Of a stretch of 64,000 bases of DNA, positions 10,001 through 17,566 are shown piece after piece. The DNA is from Streptantibioticus_A sp037034305 (lineage in GTDB: Bacteria; Actinomycetota; Actinomycetes; Streptomycetales; Streptomycetaceae): contig JBAGJY010000022.1 in the NCBI GenBank assembly GCA_037034305.1, positions 1-64,000 of the forward strand, read 5' to 3'. The position numbers and the translations under genes were made by a program. Numbering within the stretch: the stretch's first letter is position 1; the number at the start of each line of letters is the position of its first letter. Below the pieces are notes generated by a model. It did not search any database and was not told the origin of the DNA. It saw only the letters and a list, made by a program, of their open reading frames with translations.

Positions 10001-10669
10001 GGTGATGTCGATGATGGTGCTGCGGACGCCGACCAGCGAGCTGTCGTTGGTGTTGATGCCCGCGGTGGCGTCCTGGAAGCCCTGGATCTGCTGGTCGGTG
10101 GCCTGCCGCGCGGCGACGACCGAGTCGTCGTTGGAGTGGTGGCTGGTGATCGGACCGGCCGAGGCGTCACGCTCGCTCTGCAGGGCGTCGGCGAGCTTGG
10201 TGGCGTGACCGGTCATCTCGGTCAGCAGCTTCATGTGGTCCAGCTGGTCCACGTTCTTCAGCTGGTCCTGGATGCGCAGTACACCCAGCGTGGTGGCGGC
10301 GACCACCGGCAGCGCGAGCAGCGAGACCAGACGGGTCCGGATGCTCCAGTTGCGCATCGACATCCGGGAGGCGTGTTTGCCCTGGCTGCCCGAGGTGACC
10401 GGGGGCTCCACGTCACCGCTGGGCGTGGCAGGGGCGCTCACGGCGCGGGGGCCGGCGTCCTTGCCCGGCGCACCCTTGACGGCTGGGCCCTTCGGGGCCG
10501 AGCCCTTCGCGGATGCGCCGCCCTTGGGGCCGGGTTGCCCGGTGGCCGGGGTGATTGGGTCGGTTGACGGGGCGGACGCAGCCATCCGCGGCTCCGTGCC
10601 GCGACCGGCTCCGTCGCGCGCCTCCGGGTCTCCCGCGGCGCCGCCATCCCTCTTGAAACGTCCCTGCAC
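7025..10669 (-). CDS. cvnA1: Conservon membrane sensor kinase-like protein CvnA
   Basis: A 1214-aa sensor. Order: a Gly/Pro/Ala/Lys-rich cytoplasmic N-terminus (1-105), TM1 (about 110-130), a NIT-type extracytoplasmic domain (150-410), TM2 (about 415-440), HAMP, a DHLATRMRR segment with ENLLVLAGEE, a GHKL ATPase domain (about 633-730; ELLENATSF, HDTGIGLSPED, GLFVVGRLSLRHG), then a tail of about 470 residues. The tail is Pro/Gln/Gly-rich and carries 30-residue tandem repeats. GTG at 10669 (MQGRFKRDGG) is chosen: AGAGG lies 11 nt upstream and homologues begin with QGRFKRDG as I recall. In S. coelicolor cvnA1 is linked to aerial growth. Confidence 0.9.
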   Translation of the reverse strand: MQGRFKRDGGAAGDPEARDGAGRGTEPRMAASAPSTDPITPATGQPGPKGGASAKGSAPKGPAVKGAPGKDAGPRAVSAPATPSGDVEPPVTSGSQGKHASRMSMRNWSIRTRLVSLLALPVVAATTLGVLRIQDQLKNVDQLDHMKLLTEMTGHATKLADALQSERDASAGPITSHHSNDDSVVAARQATDQQIQGFQDATAGINTNDSSLVGVRSTIIDITRQLQSLKQIRGDAYTNPQYISQTVSGYDQLINSLLSLSQDMAQATSNSDMIRSTRALAAFTAAKEYESIQRAVISAALANPSGPTLSNSDRLYAQTASDSENSEIKRFSEIYGTGSAELMKALDGGNVVITQADQYRDRVLQTQNGISQEPKSYLDWYDQADTKMQEMSRIESELLDQMQQKALSLRSAAQQDALINGALILLVLGVSLVGAFVVARSMIRSLRRLQDAAQDAAQRRLPELVKQLSESDPQDVDTSVQEIGINTRDEIGRVARAFDDVHREAVRLAAEQALLRGNVNAMFTNLSRRSQGLIQRQLSLISELESREADPDQLSNLFKLDHLATRMRRNGENLLVLAGEEPGRRWTRPVPLVDVLRAAASEVEQYERIELTAVPPTEVAGRVVNDLVHLLAELLENATSFSSPQTKVRVTGHALPDGRVLVEIHDTGIGLSPEDLSDINERLANPPTVDVSVSRRMGLFVVGRLSLRHGIRIQLRPSDSGGTTALVMLPVDLTQGGAKPAPGAGQGKRGGVIPPVPGGKSAAGDIAAARGASAEGGVRRAGQVGRGPQPGTQPKGQVPPAATRPALTGNQDSGPDRPQQQRTPSGLPTRGSGTPQRPAAPTPAASGERPAPSWAAQQGRDGTDVPRGHDDVESTAQFERPAFPGASSGGRRPGNGDAATGEFRQPGYDGSGTGEYRQPQAPGYPDNSTTGEFRQPGYDNSGTGEYRQPQAPGYPDNSTTGEFRQPGYDNSGTGEFRRPQQPPATDFFGGQPAGSGSDVFGPRGRQAPQQRRPAAEPPAYESTGEFPAAPDAPRAPRPRRAEAQLPPAAEPMALPPADSPGDGRSPIFESLESDWFRQQDERDVAPAPQQQRQQPPLTGGPQPSQVQGAPAAEPVAEWQPSPNDERWRRAEQVREPASGGVTSSGLPRRVPRANLVPGTAEQSQPTGPQVSRAPDDVRGRLTNLRRGIQQGRNAGSGHTDGRGFGTGTSHQQER
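7751..7970 (-). repeat. 90-bp tandem repeat within cvnA1
   Basis: Units begin at 7751, 7841 and 7931, an exact 90-bp period. The first two are virtually identical and the third is partial and slightly diverged. Each unit encodes 30 residues made of TGEFRQPGYD and TGEYRQPQAPGYPDNST elements in the disordered tail. Confidence 0.95.
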
Positions 10670-11234
10670 TAGCGTCGCAACCTCTGGACCAGGCGTCCCC
10701 CGCGCGCGCGGCGGGACGGTGTCGGTTCTTGGGGCCCGCGGCCCCCCTGGGGAACGGTTGACCGGCGAGTGCCCGTTGCACCGCCGCTCGACGCTGCTGC
10801 GCGCCCCCTGCGTGCTCGTCGACTGGTTGCGGCGGTCCGTCGAATTCCAGCACAGGCGGAGAAGTCCAACAAGGTGCGTGCCCGAGCTGTGACTATGGTT
10901 ACGGACCGCAGGCAACGGATCACCGCGGGTCGAGGACCATGTCGGCGATAACGGACTTTTACCCGCGAGCCCGGTACGTGGCCGTGCTGACCCGCTAACG
11001 CCCATCGGCGGAGATAAGAGGTGATCGGTCCTCAATGCCGGTTTCCCTGCGCCGAATTGGCGAGGCGGTTTGAGGTGAATTGCCCTGGTGTTAGTGAGCA
11101 AAATCACACGGTGATCGTTGCCTGAGTCACGGAGCCCCCGGAATACCCGGACATAGCCTGGGCCTTTACACAAGGTGTTACTTCGACAAACGGCGCCCGC
11201 GGTGCCCCAACTCCAAAAGGTCTGGACCCGAAAC
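10670..11234. other. Intergenic region between cvn1 and the small gene at 11235
   Basis: About 565 bp of divergent upstream sequence. The part nearest cvnA1 is Arg/Ala-codon-like but has no supportable gene. The stretch 10990-11110 is less GC-rich (AAAATCACACGGTGATCG, for example) and is the likeliest place for promoters. I see no clear operator. Confidence 0.4.
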
Positions 11235-11420
11235 GTGAAGACGACGATGCTGATGCGTCCGATAGCCAACCCGCGCCGCACCACGCTCGCCCACCTGAAG
11301 GACGCCGACGAACTGGTCCCGGCCCCGGCCGCCGAGGAGTCCGCCGCCGAGGCCCGCGACCTCCCGCAGCAGACCGCGAACCCGCGCCGCACCGTCCTGG
11401 ACACGCTGCCCGGCGCCTGA
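11235..11420 (+). CDS. Small protein with duplicated ANPRRT motif, function unknown
   Basis: A 61-aa reading frame, not assigned to a family. It starts at GTG (MKTTMLMRPIAN); ATG codons at 11247 and 11253 are alternatives. It contains ANPRRTTLAHL (about residues 11-21) and ANPRRTVLDTLP (about 48-59), two copies of one motif separated by an acidic Ala/Glu-rich linker. There is no signal peptide, membrane helix or cysteine. An AAAGG lies 14 nt before the GTG, which is weak. G+C at third positions is high, as expected of a real Streptomyces gene. It lies alone, about 100 bp before the FAA-hydrolase gene. It could be a short protein-binding peptide or a conserved spurious frame; homologues with the same duplication would decide. 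Confidence 0.5.
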   Translation: MKTTMLMRPIANPRRTTLAHLKDADELVPAPAAEESAAEARDLPQQTANPRRTVLDTLPGA

Positions 11421-11517
11421 TCCGCCCGCCTCCCGCGCTGGAAATGAGCCGGGGGCGTGCCGCCGCCCCGCGATAGCCTGGAGCGTCAGTCTCCAACCTG
11501 TGAAGGGCGCGGCATCC

Positions 11518-12345
11518 GTGCGCATCGCCAGATTCTCCATCGACGGCAATGTCGCCTTCGGCGCGGTGGAAGGGCCTGTGTCTTCCGGGGGGACACCCCC
11601 CGGGCCCCCCGGGGCCCAGCCGGACGACCTGCTCTCCATCGACATCATCAAGGGCATCCCGTTCGCCGAGTTCGAACTGAGCGGCACCAAGGTCCCGCTC
11701 AGCAAGGTCCGGTTGCTGCCCCCGGTACTGCCCAGCAAGGTCGTCGCGTTCGGGCGCAACTACGCCGAGCACGCCGCCGAACTGGGCAACGAGGTGCCGG
11801 ACTCGCCGTTCGCCTTCTTCAAGCCGTCGACCTCGGTCATCGGCTCCGGCGACCCGGTCCCGTACCCCTCCTTCTCCGCCGAACTGCACCACGAGGCGGA
11901 ACTCGCCGTGGTCATCGGCCGGATGTGCCGCGAGGTGCCGCGCGACCGGGTGGCCGAGGTGATCCTCGGCTACACCTGCGCCAACGACCTCACCGCGCGC
12001 GACGTGCAGCGCACCGAGAAGCAGTGGGCCCGCGCCAAGGGGTTCGACGCCTCCTGCCCGCTCGGGCCGTGGGTGGAGACCGGCATTGATCTCGAGACCG
12101 CGGCCGACCTGGCGATCACCTGCACGGTCAACGGCGAACTGCGGCAAGCGGGCCGCACCAGCCAGATGACGCACTCCATCGCCGACCTGATCGTCAACAT
12201 CAGCGAGGCGATGACCCTGCTCCCCGGTGACGTCATCCTCACCGGCACCCCGGCGGGGGTCGGCCCGCTCAACGTCGGCGACGAGGTCGCCGTCTCCATC
12301 GAAGGCATCGGCACTCTCACCAACAAGGTGATCAAGCGTGGCTAG
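11518..12345 (+). CDS. Fumarylacetoacetate hydrolase family protein
   Basis: A 275-aa enzyme of the FAH superfamily (hydrolases, isomerases and decarboxylases of 2-keto acid type substrates). Signatures are VVAFGRNYAEHAAELGNEVP, FFKPSTSVIGSGD, the metal-binding HHEAELAVVIG and GDVILTGTPAGVGPL. GTG at 11518 is chosen because AAGGG stands 11 nt upstream. Substrate cannot be told from sequence. It overlaps gltX by 8 bp, so the two are probably co-transcribed. Near residues 20-35 there is a Gly/Pro-rich insert (SSGGTPPGPPGAQP) that homologues seem to lack; it is encoded by a G/C palindromic stretch. Confidence 0.9.
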   Translation: MRIARFSIDGNVAFGAVEGPVSSGGTPPGPPGAQPDDLLSIDIIKGIPFAEFELSGTKVPLSKVRLLPPVLPSKVVAFGRNYAEHAAELGNEVPDSPFAFFKPSTSVIGSGDPVPYPSFSAELHHEAELAVVIGRMCREVPRDRVAEVILGYTCANDLTARDVQRTEKQWARAKGFDASCPLGPWVETGIDLETAADLAITCTVNGELRQAGRTSQMTHSIADLIVNISEAMTLLPGDVILTGTPAGVGPLNVGDEVAVSIEGIGTLTNKVIKRG

Positions 12346-13816
12346 CGCACCAGTACGCGTACGGTTCTGTCCCTCGCCGACCGGCAACCCCCATGTGGGC
12401 CTGGTCCGCACCGCCCTGTTCAACTGGGCGTTCGCCCGGCACCACAAGGGCACCCTGGTCTTCCGCATCGAGGACACCGACGCGGCCCGCGACTCCGAGG
12501 AGTCGTACGCCCAACTGCTCGACTCGATGCGCTGGCTCGGCCTCGACTGGGACGAGGGCCCCGAAGTCGACGGCCCGCACGCGCCGTACCGGCAGTCCCA
12601 GCGGATGGACCTCTACGCGGACGTGGCCCGCCGGCTCCAGGAGGCCGGGCACGCCTACCGCTGCTACTGCACCACCGAGGAACTGGACACCCGCCGCGAG
12701 GCGGCCCGCGCCGCGGGCAGGCCGTCCGGCTACGACGGCAAGTGCCGGGAGCTGTCCGCCGAGCAGATCGCGGCGTACGAGGCCGAGGGCCGCACCCCGA
12801 TCGTGCGGTTCCGGATGCCCGACCGGCCGATCACCTTCACCGACCTGGTGCGCGGCGAGCTGACCTTCACCCCGGAGAACGTGTCGGACTACGGCATCCT
12901 GCGGGCCAACGGCGCTCCGCTGTACACCCTGGTCAACCCGGTGGACGACGCGCTGATGGAGATCACGCACGTGCTGCGCGGCGAGGACCTGCTGTCCTCC
13001 ACCCCGCGGCAGATCGCGCTGTACGCGGCGCTCGCCGAGATCGGCGTGGGCAACGGCACCACCCCGCGCTTCGGCCACCTGCCGTACGTCATGGGCGAGG
13101 GCAACAAGAAGCTGTCCAAGCGCGACCCGCAGTCCTCGCTCAACCTCTACCGGCAGCGCGGCTTCCTGCCCGAGGGGCTGCTCAACTACCTGTCCCTGCT
13201 GGGCTGGTCGCTCGCCGAGGACCGCGACATCTTCACCATGGACGAGATGGTCGCCGCCTTCGACATCAAGGACGTCAACGCCAACCCGGCGCGGTTCGAC
13301 CTGAAGAAGTGCGAACACATCAACGCGGAGCACCTGCGCCGACTGGACCCGAAGGCGTTCATCGAGGCCTGCGGCCCGTGGCTGAGGGAACCGCACGCGC
13401 CCTGGCGCCCGGAGGCGTTCGACCAGGCGGCCTTCGAGGCGATCGCCCCGCACGCGCAGACCCGGCTCACGGTGCTGTCCGACATCACCGCCAACGTGGA
13501 CTTCCTCTTCCTCGACGAGCCGGTGTCGGACGAGGCGTCCTGGAACAAGGCGATGAAGGAGGGCTCGGACGCGCTGCTGCGCACCGCCCGCGAGAATCTG
13601 GCGGCGCTGGCCGACTGGAACGCCGAGGCGCTCAAGGAGGCCGTCCTGGCCGCCGGTGAGGAGCACGGCCTCAAGCTGGGCAAGGCGCAGGCGCCGGTCC
13701 GGGTGGCGATCACCGGCCGCACGGTCGGGCTGCCGCTCTTCGAGTCGCTCGAAGTGCTGGGTCGTGAGCGGACGTTGGCCCGCGTCGACGCCGCGCTGGC
13801 CAGGCTCGGCGGCTGA
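12338..13816 (+). CDS. gltX: Glutamyl-tRNA synthetase
   Basis: A 492-aa class I aminoacyl-tRNA synthetase charging tRNA-Glu; in actinobacteria, which use the transamidation route, it is expected to mischarge tRNA-Gln as well. The HIGH-type motif is PSPTGNPHVG (residues 12-21) and the KMSKS-type motif is KKLSKRDP (about 256-263). GluRS-specific FRIEDTDAARDSEESY follows the first motif. GTG start overlapping the FAA-hydrolase gene. Downstream lie a terminator, then tRNA-Gln and two tRNA-Glu genes, a grouping of enzyme and substrates conserved in Streptomyces. Confidence 0.98.
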   Translation: MASAPVRVRFCPSPTGNPHVGLVRTALFNWAFARHHKGTLVFRIEDTDAARDSEESYAQLLDSMRWLGLDWDEGPEVDGPHAPYRQSQRMDLYADVARRLQEAGHAYRCYCTTEELDTRREAARAAGRPSGYDGKCRELSAEQIAAYEAEGRTPIVRFRMPDRPITFTDLVRGELTFTPENVSDYGILRANGAPLYTLVNPVDDALMEITHVLRGEDLLSSTPRQIALYAALAEIGVGNGTTPRFGHLPYVMGEGNKKLSKRDPQSSLNLYRQRGFLPEGLLNYLSLLGWSLAEDRDIFTMDEMVAAFDIKDVNANPARFDLKKCEHINAEHLRRLDPKAFIEACGPWLREPHAPWRPEAFDQAAFEAIAPHAQTRLTVLSDITANVDFLFLDEPVSDEASWNKAMKEGSDALLRTARENLAALADWNAEALKEAVLAAGEEHGLKLGKAQAPVRVAITGRTVGLPLFESLEVLGRERTLARVDAALARLGG

Positions 13817-13833
13817 CGCCCGAACGCCCGTGA

Positions 13834-13865
13834 GGGGGCGGCGGCCCGTGGTGGCCGCCGCCCCC
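13834..13865 (+). terminator. Terminator after gltX
   Basis: A 13-bp perfect stem GGGGGCGGCGGCC with its complement around a 6-nt loop, 17 bp beyond the gltX stop and followed by TTC. Confidence 0.85.
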
Positions 13866-13965
13866 TTCGGCTGTTCACCGGGCTCCCGTGGGGCCTCCCA
13901 CGGCCCGACCGAGGGTGCCGGTCCGGTCACGCAGCGTGTGGAACCGCAGGCCGGGGTATTCGATT

Positions 13966-13994
13966 TTGGTGCTGGGGCGGGCATCCGGTAATGT
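13966..13994 (+). promoter_or_regulatory. Probable promoter of the tRNA cluster
   Basis: TTGGTG and TAATGT separated by exactly 17 bp, about 90 bp before the tRNA-Gln gene. This fits a housekeeping (HrdB-type) promoter for the three tRNAs. Confidence 0.5.
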
Positions 13995-14083
13995 TCTTTC
14001 TGCGCCGCCCGGGCGGGCCGAAAAAAGGCCGGACCGGGAAGCGCAAACGCCAAACAAGGCCTCCACCGGGGGGTTGAGTTCGG

Positions 14084-14155
14084 TGGGGTATGGTGTAATT
14101 GGCAGCACGACTGATTCTGGTTCAGTTAGTCTAGGTTCGAGTCCTGGTACCCCAG
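14084..14155 (+). tRNA. tRNA-Gln (anticodon CTG)
   Basis: A 72-nt cloverleaf: acceptor TGGGGTA pairs with TACCCCA and the discriminator is G. The anticodon stem is ACTGA/TCAGT with loop TTCTGGT, so the anticodon is CUG. The T arm is AGGTTCGAGTCCT. CCA is not encoded. Confidence 0.97.
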
Positions 14156-14177
14156 CTGGTCGATGAAATTCGATCAA

Positions 14178-14250
14178 GCCCCCGTTGTGTAGCGGCCTAG
14201 CACGCTGCCCTCTCAAGGCAGTAGCGCCGGTTCGAATCCGGTCGGGGGTA
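14178..14250 (+). tRNA. tRNA-Glu (anticodon CTC), copy 1
   Basis: A 73-nt cloverleaf: acceptor GCCCCCG pairs with CGGGGGT (one G-U pair) and the discriminator is A. Anticodon stem CTGCC/GGCAG with loop CTCTCAA gives CUC. T loop GGTTCGAATCC. CCA is not encoded. Confidence 0.97.
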
Positions 14251-14272
14251 CGGATCCTGAAGGATCGCTAGG

Positions 14273-14345
14273 GCCCCCGTTGTGTAGCGGCCTAGCACGC
14301 CGCCCTCTCAAGGCGGTAGCGCCGGTTCGAATCCGGTCGGGGGTA
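14273..14345 (+). tRNA. tRNA-Glu (anticodon CTC), copy 2
   Basis: Nearly identical to copy 1, with one compensatory base-pair change in the anticodon stem (CCGCC/GGCGG instead of CTGCC/GGCAG). The compensatory change shows that the fold is under selection. CCA is not encoded. Confidence 0.97.
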
Positions 14346-14349
14346 CGGT

Positions 14350-14386
14350 AAGGCCTCCTGCGTCAGCAGGAGGCCTTTTGCTTTTG
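14350..14386 (+). terminator. Terminator of the tRNA cluster
   Basis: A 12-bp stem AAGGCCTCCTGC with its complement around GTCA, followed by TTTTGCTTTT. A classical intrinsic terminator directly after the second tRNA-Glu. Confidence 0.95.
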
Positions 14387-14668
14387 GCGGCACGTGCCGC
14401 GGTCCGGGGTGCGCGTAACTCCCTGCGGGGGCCCGGGTGTTCACGGGGTGCGGCGGGTTCGACGCCGCCGGGGCCGGGCTCCGCCGTCGTGGTTGGTCCC
14501 CGTCGCGGCGGAAGGAGACTTCGGGGGCGCCCACGAACCTCCGGCGGCGGGCGCCCGGGGCGCGCCTTGGGCTCGCTCGCCCCGGAAGGGGAACCGCCGC
14601 CATGGCGGGCGATCCCGGCGGTGCCGGACCAGCCGTGACGCCCGAACACCCCGCCAGGGGCGTGCGCC
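14387..14668. other. Intergenic region after the tRNAs
   Basis: About 280 bp of very GC-rich sequence between the tRNA terminator and the ndgR stop. I see several short G/C palindromes but no gene, integrase remnant or tRNA-end duplication. Confidence 0.5.
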
Positions 14669-15385
14669 TCAGCCGTTGCGGCGCAGGGCCTCCGAGAGGC
14701 GGGCCGCGGCGTCGACGACCGCCTGGGCGTGCATGCGGCCGGGATGCCGCGTCAGCCGCTCGATGGGGCCGGATACCGAGACCGCGGCCACCACGCGGTT
14801 GGACGGGCCGCGTACCGGCGCGGAGACGGACGCCACCCCCGGTTCCCGCTCGCCGATCGACTGGGCCCACCCGCGCCGCCGTACGCCGGACAGCGCGGTG
14901 GCGGTGAAGCGGGCGCCCTGCAGGCCGCGGTGCAGCCGCTCCGGCTCCTCCCAGGCCAGCAGCACCTGCGCGGCCGACCCGGCCTTCATCGGCAGCGTGG
15001 AGCCCACCGGCACGGTGTCCCGCAGTCCGGACAGCCGCTCGGCCGCCGCCACGCAGATGCGCATGTCGCCCTGGCGGCGGTAGAGCTGCGCGCTCTCGCC
15101 GGTCACGTCCCGTAGGTGGGTGAGTACCGGACCGGCGGTGGCCAGCAGCCGGTCCTCGCCCGCGGCGGCGGACAGTTCCGACAGCCGGGGGCCGAGGATG
15201 AAACGGCCCTGCATGTCGCGCGCCACCATCCGGTGGTGCTCCAGCGCGACCGCGAGCCGGTGTGCGGTGGGGCGGGCGAGGCCGGTGGAGGCGACGAGCC
15301 CGGCCAGGGTGGCCGGTCCCGACTCCAGTGCGCTGAGCACCAGAGCCGCCTTGTCGAGAACGCCGACGCCGCTAGAGTTGTCCAT
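14669..15385 (-). CDS. ndgR: IclR-family regulator of leucine and amino acid synthesis
   Basis: A 238-aa IclR-family transcription factor. An N-terminal winged helix (residues 8-65, with TLAGLVASTGLARPTAHRLA as the helix-turn-helix) is followed by the ligand-binding domain (CVAAAERLSGLRDTVPVGS, RRRGWAQSIGEREPGVASVS). The length and the start MDNSSGVGVLDKAAL match NdgR of Streptomyces, which controls leuCD and other amino acid genes. The frame extends 7 codons further upstream, but those codons would lie at the operator. It is divergent from leuC, with a 29-bp palindrome just upstream of its start that is probably its own binding site. Confidence 0.97.
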   Translation of the reverse strand: MDNSSGVGVLDKAALVLSALESGPATLAGLVASTGLARPTAHRLAVALEHHRMVARDMQGRFILGPRLSELSAAAGEDRLLATAGPVLTHLRDVTGESAQLYRRQGDMRICVAAAERLSGLRDTVPVGSTLPMKAGSAAQVLLAWEEPERLHRGLQGARFTATALSGVRRRGWAQSIGEREPGVASVSAPVRGPSNRVVAAVSVSGPIERLTRHPGRMHAQAVVDAAARLSEALRRNG

Positions 15386-15393
15386 GCAACGAT

Positions 15394-15422
15394 ACTTACG
15401 TCTCACAGTGTGAAACGCAAGT
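15394..15422. promoter_or_regulatory. Probable NdgR operator between ndgR and leuC
   Basis: A 29-bp inverted repeat centred on G15408: ACTTACGTCTCACA then G then TGTGAAACGCAAGT, with only two mismatched pairs. It lies 9 bp upstream of the ndgR start codon and 84 bp upstream of leuC. IclR proteins bind such palindromes as dimers or tetramers; that NdgR binds this one is inference from position and symmetry. Confidence 0.75.
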
Positions 15423-15506
15423 TCAATTTTCCGGAGAAGCCGTCACGCTGGATGGCAACCCCGCCATGACGAGCAGGCCGGTAGGACATCGGCCGGAGGG
15501 AAAGCG

Positions 15507-16931
15507 ATGGCACGGACACTCGCGGAGAAGGTCTGGGACGACCACGTCGTTCGGCGCGCCGAGGGCGAGCCCGACCTCCTCTTCATCGATCTGCACCTGC
15601 TGCACGAGGTGACCAGCCCGCAGGCCTTCGACGGACTGCGGCTCAGCGGCCGTACCGTGCGCCGCACGGACCTGACCATCGCGACCGAGGACCACAACAC
15701 CCCCACCCTCGACATCGACAAGCCGATCGCCGACCCGGTCTCCCGTACCCAGTTGGAGACGCTGCGCAAGAACTGCGCCGAGTTCGGTGTCCGACTGCAT
15801 CCGCTCGGTGACGTCGAGCAGGGTGTCGTCCACGTGGTGGGACCGCAACTGGGACTGACCCAGCCGGGCACCACCGTGGTCTGCGGCGACAGCCACACCT
15901 CCACGCACGGCGCGTTCGGCGCGCTGGCGTTCGGTATCGGCACCAGCCAGGTCGAGCACGTACTGGCCACCCAGACGCTGCCCATGCCCAGGTTCAAGAC
16001 CATGGCGGTCAACGTCGACGGCGAACTGCCCGACGGGGTCACCGCCAAGGACCTGATCCTGGCGATCATCGCGAAGATCGGCACCGGCGGCGGCCAGGGC
16101 TATGTGATCGAGTACCGCGGTTCCGCCATCGAGAAGCTGTCGATGGAAGCGCGGATGACCGTGTGCAACATGTCGATCGAGGCGGGTGCACGGGCTGGCA
16201 TGATCGCTCCCGACGAGACCACGTTCGACTACCTCAAGGGCCGTCCGCACGCGCCCGAGGGCGCGGACTGGGACGCGGCGGTGGAGTACTGGAAGACGCT
16301 GCGCACCGACGACGACGCGGTGTTCGACCACGAGGTGCACATCGACGCCTCCCAACTGGCGCCGTTCGTCACCTGGGGAACCAACCCGGGCCAGGGCGCG
16401 CCGCTGTCGGCCGCCGTACCGGACCCGGCGTCGTTCGCCGACCCCAGTGAGCGGCTGGCCGCCGAGAACGCGCTGGAGTACATGGGCCTGGCGCCCAACC
16501 AGCCGCTGCGCGACATCGCCGTGGACACCGTGTTCGTCGGCTCGTGCACCAACGGCCGTATCGAGGACCTGCGGTCGGCCGCGTCCGTACTGGAGGGCCG
16601 CAAGATCGCCGAGGGCTTGCGGATGCTGGTGGTGCCCGGTTCGGTACGGGTCGCGCTGCAGGCCGTCGAGGAGGGCCTGGACAAGGTGTTCACCGCCGCC
16701 GGGGCCGAATGGCGGCACGCGGGTTGCTCGATGTGCCTGGGTATGAACCCCGACCAACTCGCCCCGGGCGAGCGGTCGGCGTCCACCTCGAACCGCAACT
16801 TCGAAGGGCGGCAGGGCAAGGGCGGCCGCACCCATCTGGTCTCGCCCCAGGTCGCCGCGGCCACCGCGGTGCTGGGACACCTCGCCTCGCCCGCCGACCT
16901 GTCCGACGTCCGCACCCCCGTGGAGGCCTGA
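15507..16931 (+). CDS. leuC: 3-isopropylmalate dehydratase large subunit
   Basis: A 474-aa aconitase-family enzyme that with LeuD isomerises 2-isopropylmalate to 3-isopropylmalate in leucine synthesis. The [4Fe-4S] cysteines are visible in GSCTNGR (about residues 345-351) and CSMCLGMNP (about 409-417). Active-site VCGDSHTSTHGAFG is at about 128-141. ATG with GGAGGG 7-9 nt upstream. leuD follows 6 bp after the stop. Expression is probably controlled by NdgR through the palindrome at 15394-15422. Confidence 0.99.
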   Translation: MARTLAEKVWDDHVVRRAEGEPDLLFIDLHLLHEVTSPQAFDGLRLSGRTVRRTDLTIATEDHNTPTLDIDKPIADPVSRTQLETLRKNCAEFGVRLHPLGDVEQGVVHVVGPQLGLTQPGTTVVCGDSHTSTHGAFGALAFGIGTSQVEHVLATQTLPMPRFKTMAVNVDGELPDGVTAKDLILAIIAKIGTGGGQGYVIEYRGSAIEKLSMEARMTVCNMSIEAGARAGMIAPDETTFDYLKGRPHAPEGADWDAAVEYWKTLRTDDDAVFDHEVHIDASQLAPFVTWGTNPGQGAPLSAAVPDPASFADPSERLAAENALEYMGLAPNQPLRDIAVDTVFVGSCTNGRIEDLRSAASVLEGRKIAEGLRMLVVPGSVRVALQAVEEGLDKVFTAAGAEWRHAGCSMCLGMNPDQLAPGERSASTSNRNFEGRQGKGGRTHLVSPQVAAATAVLGHLASPADLSDVRTPVEA

Positions 16932-16937
16932 GCGGTC

Positions 16938-17531
16938 ATGGAAGCTTTCACCACGCACACCGGTCGGGCGGTCCCGCTGCGCCGCAGCAACGTGGACACC
17001 GACCAGATCATCCCCGCCCACTGGCTGAAGAAGGTCACCCGCAACGGCTTCGAGGACGGGCTGTTCGAGGCCTGGCGCAAGGACCCCCGGTTCGTGCTCA
17101 ACCAGCCCGAACGGCAGGGCGCCACCGTGCTGGTCGCCGGACCCGACTTCGGCACCGGCTCGTCCCGCGAGCACGCGGTGTGGGCGTTGCAGAACTACGG
17201 CTTCAAGACCGTGCTGTCCTCCCGCTTCGCGGACATCTTCCGCGGCAACTCGCTGAAGAACGGCCTGCTGACGGTCGTTGTGCCGCAGGACGTCATCGAA
17301 CGGCTGTGGAAGCTGACGGAGTCCGACCCGTCCGCCGAGATCACCGTCGACCTGGTGGCCCGCGAGGTGCGCGCGGAAGGCCTGACGCAGTCCTTCGAGT
17401 TGGACGACAACGCGCGTTGGCGGCTGCTCGAAGGGCTGGACGACATCAGCCTGACGCTGCGCCAAGAGGCCGACATCGCCGCGTACGAGGCACGCCGACC
17501 CGCCCACAAACCGCGCACGGTGGAGGTCTGA
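16938..17531 (+). CDS. leuD: 3-isopropylmalate dehydratase small subunit
   Basis: A 197-aa swivel-domain subunit that completes the isopropylmalate isomerase. Signatures: RRSNVDTDQIIPAHWLKKVT near the N-terminus and GPDFGTGSSREHAVWALQNY (about residues 71-90), the substrate-recognition loop of this family. ATG start 6 bp after leuC, so translation is probably coupled. Confidence 0.99.
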   Translation: MEAFTTHTGRAVPLRRSNVDTDQIIPAHWLKKVTRNGFEDGLFEAWRKDPRFVLNQPERQGATVLVAGPDFGTGSSREHAVWALQNYGFKTVLSSRFADIFRGNSLKNGLLTVVVPQDVIERLWKLTESDPSAEITVDLVAREVRAEGLTQSFELDDNARWRLLEGLDDISLTLRQEADIAAYEARRPAHKPRTVEV

Positions 17532-17566
17532 CCTCCCGCTCCCCGAGTTCAACACGTACCATCCGC

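Noticed and set aside
14084..14345. tRNA cluster as an integration (att) site of a mobile element
   Set aside because: No integrase, tRNA-end duplication or foreign gene block follows, and all three tRNAs are intact.
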